A stretch of DNA of 13,301 nucleotides from an uncultured Aquincola sp. (lineage in GTDB: Bacteria > Pseudomonadota > Gammaproteobacteria > Burkholderiales > Burkholderiaceae), in the NCBI GenBank assembly GCA_937883885.1, contig CAKZXL010000544.1:1-13301 (forward strand). Direction: 5' to 3'. Shown piece after piece: positions 1 through 5,406 of this stretch (positions within the stretch are counted from its first letter, which is position 1; every line of letters starts with the position of its first letter). A program made the position numbers and the translations under genes. Below the pieces are notes generated by a model. The model did no database searches, was not told the DNA's origin, and saw only the letters and a program-made list of their open reading frames with translations.

Positions 1-127
1 AGAGGCCCTCGGGATCAGTGGGAAGAAGACCACGCATGCCGAGCATGCGGGGCATCGTGCCATAGCCCGCCACGCGGCCTATCGGCACATGCACTGTCAA
101 CCGATCATGGCTGACCGCACGCCAGAT
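1..127. other. Non-coding tail after IS66 tnpB, nothing recognised
   Basis: In an intact IS66 element tnpC would begin shortly after tnpB. I see no tnpC-like start or motif on the minus strand here. The only visible structure is a short palindromic stretch around positions 34-47 (GCATGCCGAGCATGC type). The piece could be a decayed tnpC leader or unrelated flanking DNA. Confidence 0.3.
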
Positions 128-466
128 TCAGGCCCGCGTGATGGCGCTGAGCTCATGAAGCCGCTGCCACGGCAGGCCCAGCATCAGGGCATCGAACTGC
201 GCCTGCGTCAGCGTCCACGAGGGCGCCACGCCGCCAGCGACGGGCCACACGAATCGCCCGCTGTTCAAGCGCCGCGACGCGCACCACAGCCCGAAGCCGT
301 CATGCATGAGCAGCTTGACGCGGGTGCCACGGGCATTGGCGAACAGATAGCCGTGGTGAGCGTGCGCCACGCCGAACACTTGCACCACGCGCGCCAGCAG
401 CCGCTCGGGTCCAGCCCGCATGTCCACGGGCTCGGCGGACAGCCACATCGCGTCGATGCGGATCAT
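128..466 (-). CDS. tnpB: IS66 family accessory protein TnpB
   Basis: The protein is about 112 residues, starting MIRIDAMWLSAEPVDMRAG and containing GYLFANARGTRVKLLMHDG and a C-terminal LGLPWQRL. These are hallmarks of IS66 Orf2/TnpB, an accessory protein of unknown biochemical role that IS66 transposition needs. The ATG at 466 is chosen because it overlaps the tnpA stop as ATGA, the usual translational coupling in this family, and because family members begin MIRID. A longer upstream reading to 496 is open but has no family support. The usual tail after LPWQRL is replaced by a short HELSAITRA ending. Confidence 0.85.
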   Translation of the reverse strand: MIRIDAMWLSAEPVDMRAGPERLLARVVQVFGVAHAHHGYLFANARGTRVKLLMHDGFGLWCASRRLNSGRFVWPVAGGVAPSWTLTQAQFDALMLGLPWQRLHELSAITRA

Positions 467-891
467 CGAAGCAGCTCGCGCATCCAGGCCGCGCATTCGC
501 TGGCCGCACTGGCCGGCCAGGTTACCGTGACCGCTGTCACGCCGCGCTGCAGCTCGATGCGGATGTCAGTTAGCGCGGCCGGCTCGCTGGGCGCAGGCAG
601 TTGTACCGGAACGAACGAGGACCTGTGCTCAGGCGCCTGAACTTCACCAGGGGTCATCCCGCGAAGGGCGCCGGCCGCGGGCTTCATCTCGGCCTCGCGC
701 ACCCACCGACGCAGCAAGTTGGCGTTGACGCCATGGGCCATCGCCACCGCCGCCATCGACATGCCCGGTTGCAGGCAACTGGCCACCGCGCCGGCCTTGA
801 ATTCATCGCTGTGCGTACGACGCCGACGGCGAGGGCCACCTTGTAGATCGGGGATAGTGTTCACGTGTCCACCAAAAGTCGAAGTGGACAT
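463..891 (-). CDS. tnpA: IS66 family protein TnpA (helix-turn-helix)
   Basis: This is a 142-residue protein with an arginine-rich RRRRRTHSDEFKAGAV start, followed by a helix-turn-helix (about residues 44-65: MSMAAVAMAHGVNANLLRRW). That is the IS3/IS66 OrfA DNA-binding pattern. The C-terminal half (DIRIELQRGVTAVTVTWPASAA) matches the IS66 TnpA tail. The ATG at 891 has an AGGAG Shine-Dalgarno-like sequence about 5 bases upstream, supporting that start. Its stop overlaps the tnpB start. It would bind the element ends and assist the TnpC transposase, which is not present here. Confidence 0.85.
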   Translation of the reverse strand: MSTSTFGGHVNTIPDLQGGPRRRRRTHSDEFKAGAVASCLQPGMSMAAVAMAHGVNANLLRRWVREAEMKPAAGALRGMTPGEVQAPEHRSSFVPVQLPAPSEPAALTDIRIELQRGVTAVTVTWPASAASECAAWMRELLR

Positions 892-917
892 GAGACTCCT
901 ATTCGCCTACCCGGCCT

Positions 918-1799
918 TCAAGATGGTCGGCCTGGACGCTCACTGGCTTGCTGCAGCCTCCGCAGGTCTAGTTTGCGGCGCATCAGGCCTAGCGCGACGG
1001 CGCCGGTGACACCCACCGCTCCGCCTTCGGTGGGGGTGGCTACGCCGAAGTACACCGATGCGAGCACAAGGAGGATGAGACCGATCGGAAAGCCGGCAGC
1101 CACCAGCGCCGTTCTGCTGCGCTGAGCCAAGGGGCGAAGGCGCACTTCGCCCGGCATCGCGGGCACTCGCTGCGGCCATAAACGCGCGGCGAAAAAGATG
1201 TACAGCAAGTACAGCAGGACCAGCAGCGCGCTGGGCAACAACGCACCCCGGAACATGTCCATTAGCGGCACCTCGAGCTGCTCCGCCAGCACGATCAGCA
1301 CCAGACTGGGCGGCAGCATCTGCGCGAGCGTGCCCGAGGCGGCCACCACACCGGTGGCGAGGCGGGCGTCGTAGCCTCGGCGCAGCATGGCAGGCAACGC
1401 AATCAGCCCCAGCCCGATGACAGCCGCCGACACGAACCCGGTGATGGCCGCCAGGCTGGCTCCGACCAGGACCACGGTATAGGCCATCCCGCCGCGCACG
1501 GCGGCGAGCAGTTCGTCGAGTGCGTGCAGCATGTCGGCGGCCAGCCCCGTGCGCTCCAGCAGCATCCCCATGAATACGAACAACGGAATCGCGAGCAGGT
1601 TGTCGTTGTGGAAGAACCCTTCGACCCTCAACGTGCCGGCAAGAAGAAATGCCGGCTGGAAGTGGCCTGCCGCAACGCCCGCCACACCGAAGACGGCCGC
1701 GACGGCAGCGACAGAAAACGCGACCGGGAAGCCGACAAGCAGCGCACCGGCCAGCGCCGCGAACATCGCGGCTGCCAGCACCTCAGCTGACACGGCCAT
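918..1799 (-). pseudogene. dctM: TRAP transporter large permease DctM, 3' truncated by IS66
   Basis: This is the large membrane subunit of a TRAP (tripartite ATP-independent periplasmic) transporter, which imports organic acids with an ion gradient. Visible are strongly hydrophobic segments and the family signatures IPLFVFMGMLLERTGLA, VSAAVIGLGLIALPAMLRRGYD, GVVAASGTLAQMLPPSLVLIVLAEQ and GVATPTEGGAVGV. DctM proteins are usually about 425-430 residues. Homology here stops near residue 285, at the IS66 tip (about 943), and the frame then runs into IS66 sequence and ends at 918. The last transmembrane helices are missing, so it is probably non-functional. It overlaps the end of dctQ by 17 bases, the usual coupling. 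The substrate cannot be told, and no DctP binding protein is in the window. Confidence 0.85.
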
Positions 1800-2349
1800 C
1801 GTCCTCCATCAGCAACCCGGCCCGCCTCGGGCGCGGGGAGACGCCTCGAAGCGCCGCAACGCAACGGATCGCTTCCGCCCCGCCCTGCAGCGCCAGCAGC
1901 AGGAATCCGGCCGGAACGAGGCCTTTCATCATCCACGCCGGCAAGTTGGAGAGGCTCTCCCGGCTCGCACGAGTTTCGCCAACGGCAAAGGCGTGGACAG
2001 CTTGAGGCAGGGTAACCCAGACGACGGCGGCACAGACAGGCAGCAGGATACCGAGCAGGCCGACCAAGTCGATCCACAGCCTGCCGCGCTCACCGAGGCG
2101 GGAGGACAGCACATCCACGCGCACATGCTGATCCAACTGCAGCGTATAGGCGGCCATCAACGTGACCACCGCGGCATAAAAGTGCCATTGCAGGTCGAAC
2201 AACACGGGCCACGCCACGGCGAACAGCTTGCGCATGACGGCGTTACCTGCGATGAGCAGCGCATTGGCCAGCAGCGCCCACGCGACGGTGCGAGCCACAA
2301 CGCCGGTCACTCGGTCAACCCACGAAGCGGCAACAAGCCAGGCTGTCAT
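1783..2349 (-). CDS. dctQ: TRAP transporter small permease DctQ
   Basis: The protein has 188 residues with four hydrophobic segments (about 17-35, 50-70, 92-112 and 140-158), the size and topology of the DctQ small subunit of TRAP transporters. The motif SNLPAWMMKGLVPAGFLLLALQG near residues 133-155 and LDQHVRVDVLSSRL near 72-85 are typical of the family. DctQ forms the membrane complex with DctM, whose gene follows with a 17-bp overlap. Because dctM is truncated, this subunit is probably orphaned. The gene starts only 6 bases after the stop of the DsbD remnant, an unusual neighbour that suggests the 5' part of the TRAP operon (dctP) was lost by deletion. Confidence 0.85.
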   Translation of the reverse strand: MTAWLVAASWVDRVTGVVARTVAWALLANALLIAGNAVMRKLFAVAWPVLFDLQWHFYAAVVTLMAAYTLQLDQHVRVDVLSSRLGERGRLWIDLVGLLGILLPVCAAVVWVTLPQAVHAFAVGETRASRESLSNLPAWMMKGLVPAGFLLLALQGGAEAIRCVAALRGVSPRPRRAGLLMEDDGRVS

Positions 2350-2355
2350 GGGAAT

Positions 2356-2649
2356 TCAGGGCAGCCGGATCGGGAACTCGGTCTGCGTCGGCGGGTAACA
2401 CACCGACTGAAAGCGAGGCAGGGATACCGGCCGCTCACGCGCACGAGTCAGCGTAGGGACGACAGTTCTGTCGTCGACCGCCTCGACTTTGATCTGGAAG
2501 GCCTTCTCAGGAGGCAGCGGCTCTGAAGGGTCGGAGCGCCCCAGCACCTTGTTCAAAAGCCCGGCGCTGGCGCTCAAAGACGCGAGGGCCAAGCTCAGTG
2601 CGACCATGCCGCCGGCCAGGCAGAAGGCCCTCGCTCGATCGTTCAGCAT
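2356..2649 (-). pseudogene. Internally deleted N-terminal domain of DsbD-type thiol reductase
   Basis: The 97-residue reading frame begins with a signal-peptide-like stretch (residues 1-30, AFCLAGGMVALSLALASLSASAG). It continues with LPPEKAFQIKVEAVDDRTVV (46-65), resembling the start of the periplasmic alpha domain of DsbD. It then jumps to RFQSVCYPPTQTEFPIRLP, which resembles the CYPP..FPIRLP end of the same domain. The middle, about 60-70 residues including the YYLYRD segment of the family, is missing. So is the first cysteine of the alpha-domain pair; only C83 remains. The eight-helix membrane domain and C-terminal thioredoxin domain are also absent, because dctQ follows at once. It reads as a relic of two deletions. 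Less likely, it is a small exported protein of its own. Confidence 0.6.
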
Positions 2650-2730
2650 GCTCGCTCGCGTCCCGCGCGGACGCTTGCATGATCGCTGCCTAGGTCCAGC
2701 CGGTCGGCCGGCGGTTGTTGGCGGGCCACG

Positions 2731-3369
2731 TCACGCCCGCTTCTTCGCCTCAGCGACCAACACTTCCGCTACCGTCAACGATCGTTCATTGGAGCCAGCC
2801 ATCGAACCAGAGGTAAGCCAACGGCCATCCACACCGATGGCGGGCGTTCCTTCGACCTTGTAGCCCGCGGTCAGTGCACATGCCTGCTTTGCTTTGGCGG
2901 CAACAGCAAAGGAGTTCTGCGTGTCCACGAAGCGACTGCGATCTACCCCGTTCTTCGCGACGAACTCGGCGATCTCCTCGGGCTTTTCGAAGCGTTGTCG
3001 CTCGACATGGATGGCCGCGAAAACCTTGCGCTGAAGTTGCTCGATCAGTCTCAGCGTCTCGATGGTGAAAAACAGCTTCTGGTGCAACACGAAAGGCACT
3101 TCGCGGAAGGCGACCGGAATGCGCCGGTACAGCACGTCACCAGGCAAGCGCTTCTGCCAAGCGTCGACGGTAGGCTCGAACGCATAGCAATGTGAGCAGC
3201 TGTACGCAAAGAACTCGAGCACCTCGACCTGGTTCGGGTCGCGTCTTGGTTGGCGCGGCGACACGGATACGTAGTGCTTGCCTTCAACATGCCGCTCTTG
3301 CGCCCTTGCGAGCCCTTGTGCGCCTGCAAACGATACGAAGGCGACCTTCGAGAAGTTACGGCGATCCAT
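2731..3369 (-). CDS. dsbA: Thiol:disulfide interchange protein DsbA
   Basis: This is a 212-residue periplasmic oxidoreductase of DsbA type, which introduces disulfides into exported proteins. Residues 1-24 form a signal-like region (MDRRNFSKVAFVSFAGAQG, beginning like a twin-arginine or Sec leader). The active site is C58-S-H-C61 within LEFFAYSCSHCYAFEP, followed by the helical insertion (VFAAIHVERQRF) and the cis-proline loop GTPAIGV (P176). The ATG at 3369 is preferred over the upstream reading from 3441, because that extension would run through the promoter and has no family similarity. A MerR-type promoter lies just upstream. The gene is complete and its motifs are intact, unlike the other Dsb genes here. 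It is probably expressed under control of the neighbouring metal regulator. Confidence 0.9.
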   Translation of the reverse strand: MDRRNFSKVAFVSFAGAQGLARAQERHVEGKHYVSVSPRQPRRDPNQVEVLEFFAYSCSHCYAFEPTVDAWQKRLPGDVLYRRIPVAFREVPFVLHQKLFFTIETLRLIEQLQRKVFAAIHVERQRFEKPEEIAEFVAKNGVDRSRFVDTQNSFAVAAKAKQACALTAGYKVEGTPAIGVDGRWLTSGSMAGSNERSLTVAEVLVAEAKKRA

Positions 3370-3397
3370 GCTGCGGTAGGCTGAACAGAGGCCTGGA

Positions 3398-3428
3398 ATT
3401 CTTGGGCCTGAAGTAGCTACAGAGTCAA
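3398..3428 (-). promoter_or_regulatory. MerR-family promoter/operator driving dsbA
   Basis: On the minus strand a TTGACT -35 box (3423-3428) is followed by a 19-bp spacer and AAGAAT (-10 like, 3398-3403). The long 19-bp spacer is the hallmark of promoters that MerR-family activators untwist. A 21-bp imperfect dyad (3405-3425; halves GGCCTGAAG and CTACAGAGT around TAG) fills the spacer, matching the ACCCTRTAG...CTACAGGGT pattern known for CadR/PbrR operators better in one half than the other. Transcription would start near 3391, about 20 bases before the dsbA ATG. Confidence 0.75.
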
Positions 3429-3635
3429 CTGCGCACTTCAAATCCCTACGGGCGGCACCCCTTTTTTAGCGCCGCTCCGTGTGGGCCGCTCTGCGGCGCG
3501 AGGGCCCGGCGTGACCGCCAGGGGCGACCTGGGACACAGACTTGCCGATCGCATGCGGCAGCTCCATTCAAATTCGCCACCGCTGAAACCCCGTATGAGC
3601 TGTAGAGTCAACAGGAGGCGACTAAAGGGGTGATC
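3429..3635. other. Intergenic region between dsbA promoter and merR
   Basis: About 200 bases separate the dsbA -35 box from the regulator start. Apart from the second operator at 3591-3611, there is an inverted repeat GCGCCGC (3469-3475) / GCGGCGC (3493-3499) next to a T6 tract that lies on the wrong side for a plus-strand terminator. An AGGAGG at 3613-3618 is too far (17 bases) from the ATG at 3636. The nearer AAAGGGG at 3624-3630 is the likely ribosome binding site. Confidence 0.4.
3591..3611 (-). promoter_or_regulatory. Second, weaker MerR-type operator upstream of the regulator gene
   Basis: Just upstream of the regulator there is ACCCCGTAT, a 3-base centre, then CTGTAGAGT, followed on the minus strand by a TTGACT -35 box at 3606-3611. 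The arrangement copies the dsbA operator and also points away from the regulator, as cadA-type promoters do. I find no convincing -10 at a 19- or 20-bp spacing. It may be an autoregulatory site or the relic of a promoter whose target gene has gone. Confidence 0.45.
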
Positions 3636-4109
3636 ATGAAGATCGGCGAACTGGCACAGACTGCAGGCACCGGTGTGGAAACCGTCCGGTTCTATGAGCG
3701 TGAAGGCCTGCTGCCGGCACCGCCGCGCTCCTCAGGCAACTACCGGGTCTATTCGTCCGAACACGTGGACCGGCTGGCGTTCATCCGGCACTGCCGATCG
3801 CTCGACATGACGCTCGACGAAATTCGCGTGCTGCTTCGATTCCAGGACGCGCCTCACGAGGACTGCGGCGAGATCAACGCGCTACTGGATTCGCACATCG
3901 GGCACGTGGCCCGCAGGATCCGCGAGCTGAGGGCGCTCGAGCGAGATCTCATGCAACTGCGTGGCCAGTGCGGCCGCTCGCGGGAGGCCAAGGACTGCGG
4001 CATCCTCGAGGGGCTGACCAAGACTGCGCAGCAGGTGCCCCGGCCAAATGGGCGTGACAAACGTCACTTCGACGACAGCCACGGCCATGGGAAGGATCGC
4101 CGATCCTGA
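3636..4109 (+). CDS. MerR-family Cd(II)/Pb(II)-responsive regulator (CadR/PbrR-like)
   Basis: This 157-residue MerR-family activator has an N-terminal winged helix-turn-helix (MKIGELAQTAGTGVETVRFY then EGLLPAPPRSSGNYRVYS) and a long dimerisation helix (about 82-112). Its metal-site cysteines C77 (EDCGE), C112 (RGQCG) and C121 (KDCGI) are the three-cysteine set of CadR/PbrR regulators. The C-terminal tail DDSHGHGKD has a short histidine cluster, like the His-rich tail of CadR. The ATG at 3636 is preferred to the GTG at 3630 because family members start MKIGELA and AAAGGGG lies 5 bases upstream. It would repress and activate the MerR-type promoter in front of dsbA, and possibly its own operator. 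The exact metal (Cd, Pb or Zn) cannot be told from sequence. Confidence 0.88.
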   Translation: MKIGELAQTAGTGVETVRFYEREGLLPAPPRSSGNYRVYSSEHVDRLAFIRHCRSLDMTLDEIRVLLRFQDAPHEDCGEINALLDSHIGHVARRIRELRALERDLMQLRGQCGRSREAKDCGILEGLTKTAQQVPRPNGRDKRHFDDSHGHGKDRRS

Positions 4110-4185
4110 TCGGTCAGTCTAGATTCTGGCCCGCGCCGGCCATCAGCGAGATCGAGCGTCATACTTGGCGAAACACGCAGCAGCC

Positions 4186-4294
4186 GTGAACGCCTTGGTC
4201 TTGCAGTCGACACTCACTTGCCGCGGAATGCGGTCACGTGAAGGAGGAGACGGGCGATTGCTGCGTGTTCTGCTCCTACGGCACGAACAAGTGC
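4186..4294 (+). pseudogene. Remnant of a GDCCVxC-family small protein
   Basis: A GTG start at 4186 gives MNALVLQSTLTC, the usual N-terminus of the small GDCCVxC-domain proteins found in metal/thiol islands. After TLTC a single extra base (within CGCGGAA, 4220-4227) breaks the frame. The next frame continues ECGHVKEET and then runs straight into GDCCVFCSYGTNKC (4253-4294). In family members roughly 20-25 residues containing another cysteine pair separate these two parts, so there is also an internal deletion. Both motif halves are unmistakable, but the gene cannot make the normal protein. The biochemical function of the family is not known to me; the neighbourhood suggests metal or thiol chemistry. 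Confidence 0.65.
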
Positions 4295-4454
4295 TCCAAC
4301 GATGCAAACCGGTTCATCCGCTTGCTGCTCGAGTTGACGATGCGCGTGCCGGTGCAGACCTCGGACCCGAGCCGGTCGCCGTCAAGTCCACGAGATGAGC
4401 GCTGCCGGAGCGACTCGCTCCACGACGGCCGCTGACCGAACGCGGCCCGGGGGA
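4295..4454. other. Region without recognised gene
   Basis: This stretch lies between the GDCCVxC remnant and the 3' end of the Tn3-type transposase remnant. An open frame continues from the GDCCVFC motif to about 4435 but has no recognisable similarity (NRFIRLLLELTMRVP). I see no convincing 38-bp Tn3-type terminal repeat, although one would be expected here downstream of the transposase end. Confidence 0.3.
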
Positions 4455-4859
4455 TCACGCGGCTGCGATACGCCCTCGCGAGGCGGTCGCGGCGCCGCCC
4501 TTGATCAGGGCATCAGCGTTGCGTTCGACGCCAAATCTCATCGTCCCGCGGAAGTTGATGCGCGCGAAGTTCGCCGGCCCGATTCGGCGCAGCCAGTCGT
4601 TCTCGAGCGATACGCCCGGGCGCCGCAGGAGCTCGACCACCTCGTGCATGCGATGGGTGTTGCGGGCCCCCACGATGTTCGTGAGCAGCGCGTGCGAGCC
4701 GGAGATCGCGCGCAGTTCATCGCGTTGCGCCCGCGCTCCGGCGCGAGCCGGCCCGAATAAATGGCCCGCTGCAACTGATGCACGGATCGCCGCGGTCGAG
4801 CGACGTGTGAATCTCGCGCCTGAAGTCCGCGATGGCGACGTAGTCATGGCCACTTGCCT
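4455..4859 (-). pseudogene. 3' end of a Tn3-family transposase (TnpA), frameshifted
   Basis: The last part of a Tn3-family DDE transposase can be followed across three frames of the minus strand. YVAIADFRREIHTSLDRGD (4848-4786) is followed, after a shift near 4783, by HQLQRAIYSGRLAPERGR. After a shift near 4735 comes RDELRAISGSHALLTNIV, then ARNTHRMHEVVELLRRPGV and INFRGTMRFGVERNADAL. Order and spacing match the Tn3 C-terminus (RRRI..QLNKGE.LHALRR.L....G......N..LN..VN.IV.WNT.YM....LR..G......RL.P....HIN..G...F). The tryptophan of the usual WNT motif is an arginine here. Only about 130 of roughly 1000 residues remain. The identification rests on motif order, not on an alignment. Confidence 0.6.
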
Positions 4860-4923
4860 GCGCGCTCGACCTCGCTCCTGACCATGTCGCGCAGGCCCTT
4901 CGGGTCCGGCTGGGAAAAGCGGT

Positions 4924-5274
4924 TTGCCGCGCCGCTTCCAGGATGTGCACGCCGGCGATCGACGGCTCGCGATGGAAGGGCAGGTAGCGGATCACGAGAC
5001 ATGCGTCGCGCCGGTACGCCGCCAGGATCTGTTTGACGTGCGGATAGAAAGCCCGGCAGGCCTCGCAAGCTGGGTCGAAGAACTCGACGATCGTCGCCGA
5101 AGCGGTCGCCGGCCCCATGGTGGGCGAATGCTCTCGTACCATCACGGCGGACTGTGCCGCGGCTTGCTCTGCTGCTTGCTGCCGGGCGTCCCGCTGATAC
5201 AGAAACGCCGCGCCGCCGAAGACGCCAAGCGCCACGAGCGCAATAAGGATGACGGCTGTGGTACGTCGGGTCAT
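4924..5274 (-). pseudogene. Membrane-anchored DsbA-like thioredoxin-fold protein, 3' truncated
   Basis: From the ATG at 5274 the product has an N-terminal membrane anchor (TTAVILIALVALGVFGGAAF). A charged linker and HSPTMGPATASATIVEFFDPACEACRAF follow, with the active site C70-E-A-C73. YRRDACLVIRYLPFHREPSIAGVHILEAARQ is the normal continuation of DsbA-like proteins in metal islands. After AARQ (about 4924) homology ends abruptly: the second half, with the cis-proline loop and C-terminal helices, is missing, and the frame stays open only by chance to 4717 through transposase remnant sequence. About 115 of some 210 residues remain. It was probably a partner of the dsbB whose 5' end lies directly upstream. 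Confidence 0.75.
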
Positions 5275-5281
5275 TTGAAGG

Positions 5282-5353
5282 CACGGCCAGTGAGGCAATC
5301 AGCGCGATGATCCATGCGGCGAACAGCTGCCAGCTGGCCTTCCGTTCGCTCAT
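5282..5353 (-). pseudogene. dsbB: 5' stub of dsbB (disulfide bond formation protein B)
   Basis: The ATG at 5353 opens MSERKASWQLFAAWIIALIASLA. This is the start and first transmembrane helix of the short DsbB proteins usually encoded directly before a DsbA-like gene in such operons. After about 24 codons the reading runs out of the family pattern (the GALFIGEVMGQ..C..CW region with the catalytic CxxC is absent) and meets the start of the DsbA-like gene 8 bases later. The bulk of dsbB, roughly 130-140 codons with all catalytic cysteines, has been deleted. The short length makes the call moderately certain; the context supports it. Confidence 0.55.
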
Positions 5354-5406
5354 CTGGACGCGCTTTTTGTTTGGGAGGGGGTGGTTGAGTGGCACGCACA
5401 ACGGCC

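Larger units (their letters stand above)
1..943 (-). mobile_element. IS66-family element, incomplete
   Basis: An overlapping tnpA-tnpB pair of IS66 type lies on the minus strand. Reading the minus strand from 943, the sequence starts GTGAGCGTCCAGG. This resembles the GTAAGCG-type terminal repeat known for IS66 elements, and it falls where the TRAP permease loses homology, so 943 is the likely outer tip. The large tnpC transposase expected after tnpB does not appear in the 127 bases left before the window edge. The element is therefore truncated, or continues outside in a rearranged form. The other tip cannot be seen, so the 8-bp target duplication typical of IS66 cannot be tested. Confidence 0.75.

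Noticed and set aside
1531..2526. A 331-residue open frame on the plus strand
   Set aside because: It is antisense to dctM, dctQ and the DsbD remnant, with biased composition and no recognisable domain.
3369..3441. Longer dsbA start at 3441
   Set aside because: It would translate through the MerR-type promoter and operator, and the extra residues have no signal-peptide character.
3469..3499. Possible intrinsic terminator (GCGCCGC...GCGGCGC with T6)
   Set aside because: The T tract precedes the stem on the plus strand. On the minus strand the stem is followed by A residues, so neither orientation gives a stem followed by a U tract.
4854..4910. Fragment resembling the C-terminus of a tricarboxylate-transport binding protein (DPKGLRDMVRSEVERAGKW)
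   Set aside because: It is only about 20 residues in a rearranged stretch, too short to assign; mentioned only as an unexplained string.
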